A stretch of 64,000 bases of DNA from Citrus sinensis (Eukaryota; Streptophyta; Magnoliopsida; Sapindales; Rutaceae), in assembly GCF_022201045.2 (NCBI RefSeq), contig NC_068560.1:38465001-38529000 (forward strand), written 5' to 3'. Positions 35,040-46,434 of the stretch are shown piece after piece; position 1 is the first letter of the stretch, and each line of letters opens with the position of its first letter. The notes beneath the pieces were generated by a model that saw only the letters and a program-made list of their open reading frames with translations, ran no database searches and was not told the DNA's origin. The translations under genes were made by a program, and so were the position numbers.

Positions 35040-36716
35040 ATGGCGTTTCTTTCGCGGTTTTACAGAACCAGGTACCCTTTATCCTCCCTAAGCTCGTCAT
35101 TTTCACTGTTTTCATTTTCAACTTCAGTTCGGTCAAACTTGTCATACAACGAACTGTTATCGAATCAAAAGAAGAATATGTCAAGCCTCGACGAACATCA
35201 CGTTCTCAAGGAACTATCAGATTTATTTCAAATTTCTAGTCATAATTCATTTCCAAATGTATATAAAGAGAGTCGTAGTAATTCAGTTAAACGAATAGAC
35301 AGCAGCAGGGCAGTTGACGAGTTTTTATTACCCGAGGAGAGACTACGAGGGGTTTTCCTTCAAAAGCTGAAGGGTAAAGGCGTAATTGAAGATGCTTTAT
35401 GGAATGTGAATGTGGATTTGAGTCTTGACGTTGTTGGTAAAGTTGTAAATAGAGGGAATTTGAGTGGGGAAGCGATGGTTTTGTTTTTTAATTGGGCAAT
35501 TAAGCACCCAAACGTAGCTAAAGATGTCAAGAGTTATAATGTGATTGTTAAAGCATTGGGGAGAAGAAAGTTTTTTGATTTCATGTGCAATGTTTTGAGT
35601 GATATGGCTAAGGAAGGCGTAAATCCTGATTTAGAGACTTTATCCATTGTGATGGATAGTTTTATCAGGGCCGGTCAGGTTTATAAAGCTATACAAATGC
35701 TTGGGCGCTTAGAAGATTTTGGATTGAAATTTGATGCTGAATCTTTGAACGTTGTTTTATGGTGTTTGTGTCAACGATTACATGTTGGTGCTGCGAGTTC
35801 GTTGTTTAACTCAATGAAAGGGAAGATTTTGTTTAATGTAATGACGTATAATATTGTCATCAGTGGGTGGTCAAAACTTGGTCAAGTTGTTGAAATGGAG
35901 AGAGTTTTGAAGGAAATTGTAGCTGAAGGTTTTAGTCCTGATAGCTTAACTTTCAGTTTTCTTATTGAGGGTTTAGGTAGAGCTGGTAGAATTGATGATG
36001 CCATTGAGGTTTTTGATACTATGAAGGAGAAAGGCTGTGGGCCAGATACGAATGCTTACAATGCTGTGATTTCTAATTACATTTCTGTTGGAGATTTTGA
36101 TGAATGTATGAAATACTATAAGGGCATGTCAAGTAATAATTGTGAGCCAAATATGGATACATATACCCGATTGATTTCTGGGCTCCTCAAATCCCGAAAA
36201 GTTGCTGATGCACTTGAGGTTTTTGAAGAGATGCTGGATCGAGGGATTGTTCCCTCCACGGGGACTATAACATCTTTCCTTGAACCTTTGTGTAGCTATG
36301 GTCCACCTCATGCTGCGATGATGATGTATAAGAAAGCAAGGAAAGTTGGGTGCAAACTATCCCTTACAGCTTATAAGTTATTGCTCAGGAGGCTGTCTGG
36401 ATTCGGGAAATGCGGAATGCTGCTAGATTTATGGCACGAGATGCAAGAAAGTGGTTATCCTTCTGACGGGGAAATTTATGAATATGTCATTGCCGGACTT
36501 TGCAATATAGGTCAGCTTGAAAACGCTGTTCTTGTTATGGAGGAATCTTTGCGTAAGGGTTTTTGCCCAAGCAGGCTTGTTTATAGCAAACTTAGTAACA
36601 AACTACTTGCTTCAAACAAATTAGAGAGTGCTTATAACCTATTTCGGAAGATTAAAATTGCTCGTCAAAATGATTATGCTCGGCGGTTATGGCGTTCTAA
36701 GGGGTGGCATTTTTAA
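35040..36716 (+). CDS. P-class pentatricopeptide repeat protein, single exon, 558 aa
   Basis: An intronless frame of 558 codons. The first 40 residues ([20 protein letters not shown]...) are Arg/Ser/Phe-rich without acidic residues, a typical mitochondrial targeting peptide. From about residue 160 come roughly ten PPR units of 35 residues, for example [80 protein letters not shown] and [21 protein letters not shown]-class PPR proteins bind single-stranded organellar RNA and stabilise or process it. I recall At5g43820 as similar, with moderate confidence. An upstream ATG at 34988 opens a different frame that overlaps the start and runs to 35239, and could act as an overlapping uORF if transcription starts above it. 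Confidence 0.92.
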   Translation: MAFLSRFYRTRYPLSSLSSSFSLFSFSTSVRSNLSYNELLSNQKKNMSSLDEHHVLKELSDLFQISSHNSFPNVYKESRSNSVKRIDSSRAVDEFLLPEERLRGVFLQKLKGKGVIEDALWNVNVDLSLDVVGKVVNRGNLSGEAMVLFFNWAIKHPNVAKDVKSYNVIVKALGRRKFFDFMCNVLSDMAKEGVNPDLETLSIVMDSFIRAGQVYKAIQMLGRLEDFGLKFDAESLNVVLWCLCQRLHVGAASSLFNSMKGKILFNVMTYNIVISGWSKLGQVVEMERVLKEIVAEGFSPDSLTFSFLIEGLGRAGRIDDAIEVFDTMKEKGCGPDTNAYNAVISNYISVGDFDECMKYYKGMSSNNCEPNMDTYTRLISGLLKSRKVADALEVFEEMLDRGIVPSTGTITSFLEPLCSYGPPHAAMMMYKKARKVGCKLSLTAYKLLLRRLSGFGKCGMLLDLWHEMQESGYPSDGEIYEYVIAGLCNIGQLENAVLVMEESLRKGFCPSRLVYSKLSNKLLASNKLESAYNLFRKIKIARQNDYARRLWRSKGWHF

Positions 36717-38165
36717 GCTGATTTGCTTATCTTTGGCAAGCAAACTATAGTCTTTGTGGCAGAAGGTAGTAACTTTCTTGTAGGGTATGGTAATTCTACT
36801 ATCAAGTGCAAGCTTTTGTTTAACCCGATTCTTCATAAACTGTGAACTTATGCTCCTGTCATTCATGTTATGTCTACTTGTCTTCATAGCTTCAACAGCA
36901 TCTTGCATACTAATATTTAAAATGAAAAACTAATTTTAGGCTGTTGACATATTGGTGTTTGTGAAGCTTATGATTTTTTATTTTCTATTTTCGTGCATTA
37001 AAAAATAGCTGTCTTTATGAAATTCTTTATCCTTATTGCTTTATGCGTAGGTGCACATTATTCCTGTGGACTAGACCTTGAAGGACAAGTATGCTATTCC
37101 GTTTGCTTGTTAACAGAGCCTTGGTTGTTCATGGAAAGAAGAGTTAATGCTAACATTCAAGGTGAAATTTTAACCAGATTTTGAACTCAATCACAGGCTC
37201 ACAGCAGTACTTGATTGGATTGTTAAAATATGTGGTGCAGGAAGTAGAGCGGCCTGTGACTGTGATAATCTTGGTTCCGGTTCGGAAGGCCTTATGTGCT
37301 GCTAATGATAAAGGAAAAACCATGGACACTATTTCGGGAAATTTTAGCTGATGTTGTTAGGGATTTCCGTGCTGACATGTTTTATAATAGAAGCAAGCAG
37401 AGCAGAACAATAACTTTTTTAAGCTTCCTCAGTTCAGCAATTTTCTAAATTTATTGTATAACTCAAGTTTTTAAATCTAAACGATTGTCTTTGTTTACTT
37501 GTTTTTACACCCTAACAATTATTCCAAAACCGCCGAGGTTTATATTCATTCTAGAATGGCATTAATTTAGACCCTCTCAACAATCAGACGGAAAGAAAAT
37601 ATTGTTCTTTTCTATAATTAACTGTTTTTCGAAGTGTACTTTTGAAGCTGCGTGATGTGGATCCTGCTGATCCAATTCCCAAGCCGGGCTGAGCCCTCAG
37701 ATAAAATGTCTAAAATGATAAATTGCCGAATAGACTGTAGTAACTAAAATTAAAGAAGAAAAGAGGGGGTAAATGAAATATTTACGCCAAAGCCCAAGGG
37801 CCATAAGTTAAAAATAATAATGATAACAATAAGGAAAAGAGATAGATCCTGTGACAGTCTGCGTTCCTTCCGATCGAGAGAGACTGTACAGCCATTTTTG
37901 CAAAGGAAATTCTCTTCTCTCGCTTTAATCTTTAATTAATTGTTACTTAGCTTCCAAATCCCCATATCATCTTCTCGATCTAAACACCTTATTTAAATTC
38001 CACAAATTCGTCGCTGCACTATTAAAGATTCCTTTCGCCGGTTGTTGCATCGTCACTTTGATGCTTTATATTCAATTGATTAATTATTTCATTTCACGGT
38101 TTGATCGGAGACTCGATTAATTTGATCAATTTGGAGTTGTTTTTTCGGTTAGTTTAGAATCTTAG
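36717..38165. other. PPR 3' UTR, spacer and EH-gene promoter/5' UTR
   Basis: 36717-37000 is probably the PPR 3' UTR. 37000-37440 has mixed composition but no sustained frame or family motif. 37850-38165 is the leader region of the EH gene, pyrimidine-rich around 37900-37925. Confidence 0.4.
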
Positions 38166-41100
38166 ATGGCGGGGCCAAATCAAGATCAATTCGAATCGTT
38201 TTTTAGGAGGGCCGATTTAGATGGTGATGGTCGAATTAGTGGAGCTGAAGCTGTCGCGTTCTTTCAAGGATCTAATTTGCCCAAACAAGTCCTTGCTCAG
38301 GTTGCTTTTTTAACATGTCTTTTATATTTAATTTCGACTTACTGCTTATTCCCTGTTGAGTAGAATTTCTGTTTATATTTAGAACCTAAATTATCTCAAA
38401 GCTGTTTTTCTGGTGTCACAATGTGAATTTTCTTGATAGTTTGAAACCTCATTGTTACTTCTCATAATTAGAAAGTTTGCTGGCTATTTCTGTCTAGTCA
38501 ATACTTTTAGTTGGTTACTACATTCGTTATTTTTTATGTTTACTGAGCTTTAAACCTTATTTTCCTGGATCTCCTAGGATATAAATATCATAGGAAAATA
38601 TGATTTGATTAATGATTTAGGGAGAAGTAAAAAGAATTACGTTCTTAACTTCATTTTATCTGTGAAACCACGTTCTAATTACCTAGTATTGACAATAATG
38701 ACATTGTTCTTAAGCGTATGCAGTATTAAGTGACATTGTTCTGAAGCAGATGGATTGCATTTAATGTCTTGTAGATTGTCATTGTTCCTGTTGCGTAAGG
38801 ACGCCTAAACCTGATTTGACATTGCGCTTCATGATAACGATGCATGCTACTCAAACATTTTCTTTATGGATGCAGATATGGATGCATGCTGATCATAACC
38901 ATACTAGTTACCTTGGCCGGCAAGAATTTTATAATGCTCTCAAACTTGTAACTGTGGCCCAGAGTAAGCGGGAACTAACACCAGATATAGTCAAGGCTGC
39001 GCTCTATGGTCCTGCTGCCACCAAAATACCGCCGCCACAGATCAATCTTTCAGCTACGCCTGCTCAACAAATAAATTCAACGGCTGCTGTATCCGTTCCA
39101 CAAATGAGTGTGCCAACACAAATGGCTCCTCAGAATTTTGGTTTTAGAGGACCAGGAGCTCCAAATGTTAGTCAGGTCCAGCAGCAGTCTATTAGACCAT
39201 ACCAAGCTGCTCCCCATCCAACTCAGGGTTCTGTTGGTCCAGACTTCTCTCGGGGAGGTAGTGTGATGGGTCAAACTCAAGTCATGCCAGGGAGTACTGC
39301 TCCCCGTCCACCTCAAACCATGCCTGCTGGTACTGCTCCCAGGCCGCCTCAATCCATGCCTGCTAGTACTTCTCCCCACCCACCTCAATCCATGCCTGAA
39401 AGTACTGCTGGTCTGAATGTGCCAAACTCAAACATATCCAGTGATTGGCTTAGTGGAGGGGCTGGTGGAGCTTCAACTGGGTCAAGAGCAATCAGTCCAT
39501 CAACACCTCTGATGCCAACAAATCCTCAAACTCCAGTTTCATCGTCTTCACAGCTTATAAATAATAAATCTAAAGCATTAGTTCCTTCTGGAAATGGTTT
39601 TGCTTCTGATTCAGTTTTTGGAGGCGATGTGTTTTCTGCAATTACAACTTCTCCGAAACAAGGGCCTTCTTCGTCAGCTTATTCGGCTAGCACTTCACCT
39701 ACCTCGTCTGCCAACGTTCCAGTTTCAGGTGCTGCTCAACCTTCAAGTAAGCCCTACCCGCTCAACTCGTTGCAGAGTGCTTTCTCTATGCAACCTGCAG
39801 GCAGCCAGATTCCGCAAAACCAGTTATCTTTGAACCCAGGACAGAAAATTTCTTCTCAAAGTTCATCATTTGCTTCAGCTGGGATTTCAGTGGGGTCGGG
39901 AAATTCAACTCCTGATAATTCGCAGGTTCCTTGGCCAAAGATGAAACCATCGGATATTCAGAAATATTCAAAAGTGTTTATGGAAGTAGATACTGACAGA
40001 GATGGAAGAATCACTGGCGAACAGGCGAGGAATTTATTTATGAGTTGGAGGCTACCAAGAGGTAATTTCATTTTTCTTCTTGATATGTCTCTTTATGCTT
40101 GGCTTTTTACTTCATTTTACTTCTTAAAGTTTTATACCTAGTTTCTTAAAGGCAGTTGCCCTTCTTGTTACAATTGCCATAATTTTCATTGCACCAATTC
40201 AATTTTGTTAATGAAACAACAGAACCTACGTTTTGAGAGATACACAGAGATAACCACAACCCAATAATCAGCTTAGTGGGTTGTGCCTTCAACAGACATG
40301 TCATGCATCAAATTAGCACTGACCATGTCACATAGCTCTTGGGCCCTCAAAAAAATCAATTGATTACTAACCCAAACATGGACTGTAACAAAATCAACTA
40401 ACCTAACTTACATAGATGCTATCTCTCATTTTTAGGTAGATTATGACCAAATATTTTAGCCTCGGAAGGTATAAATGATGCTTTTACGCCGATGGTAAAA
40501 AACGGTTCCTTGCTCTGATTTGTGCATCGCATTGCATCTTGTTAAGCTTTGTGTCCCCTTTTTCATGGATATTGCAGAAACTTAGTTCTGTTATTGAATT
40601 ACAGATGTTAATTTTTTTTCTTTGGCCTTTTTTAGAGGTGTTAAAGCAAGTGTGGGACTTATCTGATCAGGATAGTGATAGCATGCTTTCTTTGAGGGAG
40701 TTCTGCTTTGCTCTCTATTTGATGGAGCGGTACAGGGAAGGCCGCCCTCTTCCAGCAGTGCTTCCAAGGAATGTTATGTTTGATGAGACGCTGTTGTCCA
40801 TGACAAGTCAACCACCCAATGCTGGTTATGGAAATGCAGCTTGGGGTCCTGGTCCGGGTATTTGTTAGGAATTCTTATGATCTATAAGATATTTCTCCTT
40901 TCCCCTCTTTAGCTCCCAGCATGTTTGTTGACGGCGTACTTGTTCCCTTAATTTTATTAGGTTTTGGACCGCAGCAGGTGATGCGTCCTCAAGCAATGAC
41001 ACCAGCTGGTGCTTTGAGGCCTCCCAATTTGCCTACCCATCCTACTGCTGATGGTGCCAGGATGCTCAATCAGCAAAAGCCAAGGGCACCTGTATTGGAT

Positions 41101-44100
41101 GATAACTTGGCGAACCAGCTTGATAATGGAGAGTATTCAGCAGACTCAAAGCTCCAAGATTCAACAACTGCAGGAAAAAAGGCATTCTCTTTATTTCTTT
41201 CTTGGTTATTACAATACAGTTCTGCTGTTTAAAGGATTTTGTAATGTTTGACACTTCTGCTCTTCAACTGATTATATGATTTTTTTTTTTAATTCCTTAA
41301 AGGGTAGTGAGAATTTGAGTTTTAGACTTTTCTGAGGTTTTGAATTAGTAACTGCTAGCTTTCAATTATGCATATACCTCTCTTTGAAGTATGAAGGAAT
41401 AATTTCTTTCTGCATGTATGGTAGGTCGATGAAAGAGAAAAAGTAATTTTGGATTCCAGAGAGAAGATTGAGTTTTACCGCTCAAAAATGCAGGAACTTG
41501 TAAGTAGCTTCTGTCTTCAATTTTCTTGCTTCTTCACTTTTACCAACTCCACAGCCCTTGTTGATTTTGTACTCCTTTAAAAAAAAAAAAGTGTACTTTT
41601 CTATGAACTGTTTCCAAATCTGTGTGATAAGAAACTTGATTTACAAAAAAGATGGCGGGTTTTCCTTCTGGATGGGCTAAAATTTTGTTTGTTTGCTTTT
41701 AGGTCCTTTATAAAAGCCGATGTGACAACAGACTAAATGAAATCACAGAAAGGGCACTTGCAGACAGGCGTGAGGTACACTATAGAGTGTAAAAATTATA
41801 CATCAGACTGATTTTACTTGGTTTTATTTTAACAGTATGTTTTACAGGCTGAGACACTGGGTAAGAAGTATGAAGAGAAGTACAAACAAGTTGCAGAAAT
41901 AGCATCAAAATTAACTATTGAAGATGCCAAATTTCGTGAACTGCAGGTAATGACTAATTATTCATTATTTTAAAGATGACTTGTAGATCGTTCCAACTGC
42001 ATGAACTTTTCAGAATGTTCATTTAAATTTGTTGTGGACACTAAATTCTCCTCATCTTCAGAATTAGTCATCTGCCTTGTCAGTCAATGTGGCAACAGTT
42101 CTGAATTTTTATTATAAAGTTGTTCTCTGAGTATCTTCTCCCTGTTTTAGATCAATATCTATGGCCTTCGGGCTTTTCACCCATTTGTAATTAAGTGCTT
42201 ATTGATGCTGTTATGACTAATTGGATTACCTTTTAGTTCACACTACCATGAGTCTCCATCTCATCTTTACTTACATATTCAGGAGAGGAAGATGGAGTTG
42301 CATCAAGCTATTGTCAATATGGAACGAGGTGGCAGTGCGGATGGTCTTTTGCAGGTTAAGTTCTGCTTATTACCTACAATGATTGGTTTGGGATTCTATG
42401 TTAACGTGTCCAACACTGAAGCATTGTGGATTCTGTAGGTCCGTGCTGATCGTATTCAATCAGATCTTGAGGAGCTGTTGAAGGCTCTAACCGAACGCTG
42501 TAAGAAACATGGAATAGATGTTAAGTCACACGCGGTGATTGAGCTTCCATTTGGTACTGCCTCTTTGACTTGCCTTCATGAAGCACCTTTTTAGTGATAA
42601 GTTGCTTGCTATGTTTCAATAAACAAAATGCTGTTACATTAATGTATATCTATGTACAATGTGTTAAGGCTGGCAACCTGGAATCCAAGAAGGAGCAGGT
42701 GTCTGGGATGAAGATTGGGATAAATTTGAAGATGCTGGTATGCTCTCTGGGCCTTGGGCTGCTAACCTGAGCCAATTTACTTCACCTCATGTTTTCTGAT
42801 TTTCTATCTCCATTTGTGCTTTCAGTTCCGCATATATGTTTTTAAATTATTTATTTGACAGAGATCTGATAGTATTATTATATGTGACAAATATTTTCTT
42901 CTTCCAGGATTTGGTAATGAGATCACTTTTGATGTGAAAAATGCTTCTGCCTCTCCAAATACAAATTCATCTGTTCAGATGGAAAACACTTCCCCAGATG
43001 GTAGTCCAAGTGCTGATAACTTCGCCAATGTGGATGAAAGACAGAGGGAATTGATGAATGCTGGTGAACGGGCTTTTGAGAGTGAATCTGCATATACTCA
43101 TAGTGAAGATGAATCAGCAAGAAGCCCTCATGATAGTCCTGCTGGAAAAGCTGCTCCAGAAAGTCCATCTCAGAATTTTTCGGATGTCTTCAGAAGTTCT
43201 GAAGCAGATGCAGAAACTCATAGGTGATGAGTTTGATTTTTAATTTGTTATTGTTGTTTTTTTTTTTATACTTTTTTTACTTGTGTGTTTTTTTATAATT
43301 TATAATTTTTTCACTTTAACCAACTTTATCTATGTTGCTCTTAGCTTAGCTAATTCCACTGATTTTTTGTTCACGTGGCAATGCTTTTTTTTTTTTTTTG
43401 GCTGTTTGCAGAAGTTTTGATGACTCAACTTGGGGTGCATTTGACAATGATGACACAGATTCAGTGTGGGGGTTTAATACCAAGGTGAGCTTTGGCCTCC
43501 TCTGGCACATTTTTTATGCTAAAGTCTGGTTTGATGGATATGTGGGGCATTTTCTTAAGTTCTTGGCCAGTCAATATAAAAGAATGGATATTTTGTTTCT
43601 GGATTCAAGTATTGGCAAGCTTTGAAATTCTTTGGATGTGTCTATTGCTATTGTTTGGGCAGGATTTTTCCTTGTGGTCTGCTAATTTTGTAATATAGTG
43701 TCATCTTGCATTTTACAGTGTCTTGTTATTAACATCATATAGATTTACTTTTCCCCTATGTTTGATGCCATTTTTCAGGGTTCAAATTCAGACAAAAACA
43801 GAGATTTCTTTGGATCAAGCAATTTTGGTGGAAGCCCGATAAGAACAGAATCTCCAACTGCAGATAGTACCTTCCACAAAAAGAGTCCATTCAGATTTGA
43901 TGATTCTGTACCTAGCACTCCACTCTCAAGATTTGGAAACTCCCCACCAAGGCATAGTGAGGCGTCATCGGACCATTTTGATAGTTTCTCAAGATTTGAT
44001 TCTTTCAACGTGCACGACAGTGGATTTTCTTCGCATCCAGAGAGACTCACTAGGTTTGATTCCATGAACAGTACAAATGACTTTGGCCCCTTCTCTTCAC

Positions 44101-44459
44101 AACCAGAGAAGGTCTCTAGGTTTGATTCTATGAACAGTTCAAAGGACTTTGGCCCTTTCTCTTCACAACTGGAAAAGTTCTCTAGGTTCGATTCCATGAG
44201 CAGTACAAGTGACTTTGGCCATTTCTCTTCACAAACAGAGAAGTTCTCTAGATTCGATTCCATGAACAGTGCAAGGGACTTTGGTGGGGATAAACTCTCG
44301 AGGTTTGATTCCATGAGCAGTACTAAAGATGTTGGGAACAGCCCTGGATTCTACTGTTTTGATGATACTGATCCTTTTGGCTCCAGTGGCCCGTTCAAGG
44401 TATCAACAGACTCCAAAGAGAAATCCTCATTGGAATCAAGCTCCAAAGATAAATTCTAG
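38166..44459 (+). CDS. EH1: EH-domain endocytic protein (AtEH/Pan1 type, TPLATE complex), 13 exons, 1111 aa
   Basis: Exons are 38166-38300, 38876-40061, 40636-40857, 40961-41181, 41425-41499, 41703-41774, 41848-41946, 42283-42354, 42439-42553, 42669-42737, 42908-43223, 43412-43484 and 43779-44459. Phases join throughout. Two EH domains, each with an EF-hand, lie at about residues 1-95 (DLDGDGRISGAE) and 390-490 (DTDRDGRITGEQA, then LPREVLKQVWDLSDQDSD). Between them is a Pro/Gln/Ser-rich linker with a 13-residue repeat (MPxSTAPRPPQ, four copies). A coiled coil spans about 588-732. The C-terminal tail holds DPF and FDSM-type repeats. Arabidopsis AtEH1/AtEH2 are subunits of the TPLATE complex, which drives clathrin-mediated endocytosis at the plasma membrane. 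EH domains bind NPF peptides and lipids. The intron after 41181 appears to use a GC donor. Confidence 0.92.
44053..44320 (+). repeat. 66-bp coding tandem repeat in the EH-protein tail
   Basis: Four to five copies of a 22-residue unit, RFDSMNSTNDFGPFSSQPEK and variants, the last ones shortened. The unit places Phe-Asp-Ser and Asp-Phe-Gly motifs at regular spacing, as in flexible tails that bind adaptor appendage domains. Confidence 0.9.
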
Positions 44460-46434
44460 AAGTACTTTCTGGTTTTCGTTCTTCGGCAGTTCCTTTTCTC
44501 CCTTTTGCTTGTCTTTTCGTCAATTTGTTTAGGGCTTGTTATGGGGGCGGCCATTATTTTTGTGTGTTGTATAGCTTGGGACAAAATTTGGACTGTTGTA
44601 AGTTTATTTCGTGTACGGCCTGATTGAACTTACGGTGACATAATTTTTTTAAGAGAGTGATTTTTGTGGTATGGAGAGATAAGAGAATATGCTTGTTTGG
44701 AGTTTTTTTTTTTTTCTGTGTGGGGGGGTGGGGGGGAGGGGGTTGGGTCGGGGGGGGTAATTATGGAACGTGGTGAGATGTGTGCTTCTTCCATTTCTAT
44801 CCAGATTGTAGTGTAAGCTCTGTTTAATTTATTATCTTTGCATTTGAAGTGTGATGAGGCGATCGAAGCACTCATTAGGAAACTATCTTTTTTTTAAAAA
44901 AAAAAAAAAAAAACGTTGGCATCGCGGGGACACGTCACTGTTCAGATTGTGAAGTGACAAATAATGATTATTGAGAGTTATTTGTCGCAAGCGACAAGGG
45001 ATACAGGTGCTATCTGAACTTTGTTGTATTGCAACGACGTTTAAATTATGGGCGGATAAAAATGATTTGAAGCAGAAACAAAAAGAATTGCTAAACTTGA
45101 TAGATTTAAAGCAGGATCATGATATGAGAGGTCGAATTCTTGGCTAAATGTGATGGCAGCGGTTCAAATCTCTTTATGGGGACTAAACATTTCTGTTTTC
45201 AATTTAAAATTGGGTAGAATCGAGTATTTTTTTCGCTGGTTTGTGGGCAGAGCAAATTTCTCTCCAATTTTGTAAGGGTTGGTAAATTTAGATTTGGATC
45301 AAACCGATTGAGTTTCAGGTTGATAAGGTTGGGAAAAAAATATTCAAACTATATTTAAATCAGATCAGATAAAAAATTTAAATTCAGTTACGATAAGATC
45401 AGATTATGATTATATGTTGATCGAGTTGGATATGTGTTAAAATAGAATTCCAGTCAATTAAGATGGATCCAGATTAGGGTAATTTTGAGCCATTTTTCTT
45501 TTGAGTTTCTTTTTTTGCTAATTATTTTAGTTATTAAAAAATTGTGTTAATGCTATGAAATCAAATGAATAAAAATAAAAATAAATTATTATTGTTGGAT
45601 CGGGTCGAGTTGTTTACCCATCCCTAATTATATCTAAAACATTTTTTTTTTTAATTTAGAGTCAACCTATTGGATTTTTGGATCCATTGAGTTTAACTCG
45701 ATTTGGCCAAAATCCCATCCAATAAGGTTGGAGCCTCCAACCTTCATTTGCATCTGATTCGAGCCCAAATTTTTCAGATCAAGTCCGGTCATTGGTAGAC
45801 CCCCTATTTGTATGGGAAAAAATTTGAGTTGTGACATGACAGACTTGATCTAGGTGGTTCCAATAGATGTCTAATGTAAATATCAGTAAACTTCTAATTA
45901 TACAATACAGATAAATATCAGAGTTCTAATTGTATAATACATATCAATGATTTAAAAAAAAAATTCTGCGATCAAGAAAAAAATTGCTGGATCAAAGAAA
46001 ACTTAATCATATAGATCAAGATGATAGACATACGATGAGCAAGAAGCCAACATAACAGGTTAAAGGAAATAGCTTTTAAGTCACAATTGTAGGGAAAAAG
46101 CCCAACGAATATCATCTGTCGCTATCTGTAGGACTTTGCCTGAATGCAATCAATCATGTCTTCCGATGCAAAATAACCAACCTGTTGAAACAGAAAGGTT
46201 ACCGATTATGCAACAAAAATATGCTGTCATACAAATATGCTGACAGATAAATAGCAATACAATTCATCTAAGTAGGGAAATTACAATATGCACAAGTCTC
46301 AGCTAAGGATGCCTTGACTACCCCGACCCAACTCTGCATTACTAGCATGTTTGAGTCTTAACAGTTCCTTAGTATGAGACAAATGGGGAAACTACAAATC
46401 AGGGCCATACATACCAAAAGGAAGAAACTTGTTA
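44460..46434. other. EH-gene 3' UTR and repeat-bearing spacer
   Basis: 44460-44640 is the likely 3' UTR. 44722-44758 is a G-rich tract (separate entry). 45230-45800 contains phrases such as GGATCGGGTCGAGTTG, TTTACCCATCCCTAA and CCCATCCAATAAGGTTGGA, typical of a dispersed plant repeat whose family I cannot name. 45800-46430 shows no gene. Confidence 0.4.
44722..44758 (+). repeat. Potential G-quadruplex tract
   Basis: Five G runs of 7, 7, 5, 3 and 8 separated by one or two bases, downstream of the EH gene. This exceeds the usual four-run quadruplex pattern with very short loops. Confidence 0.8.

Noticed and set aside
37000-37450. Possible extra gene between the second PPR gene and the EH gene
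   Set aside because: Composition is slightly coding-like, but no frame stays open and no motif or splice chain could be built.
43775-44314. 179-codon minus-strand frame opposite the EH C-terminal exon
   Set aside because: It mirrors the 66-bp coding repeats of the plus strand and has the biased composition of an antisense shadow.
45100-45180. tRNA-like stretch with a GGTTCAAATC B-box
   Set aside because: An A-box at the right spacing and a cloverleaf could not be built. The match is short enough for chance or for a decayed tRNA-derived SINE.
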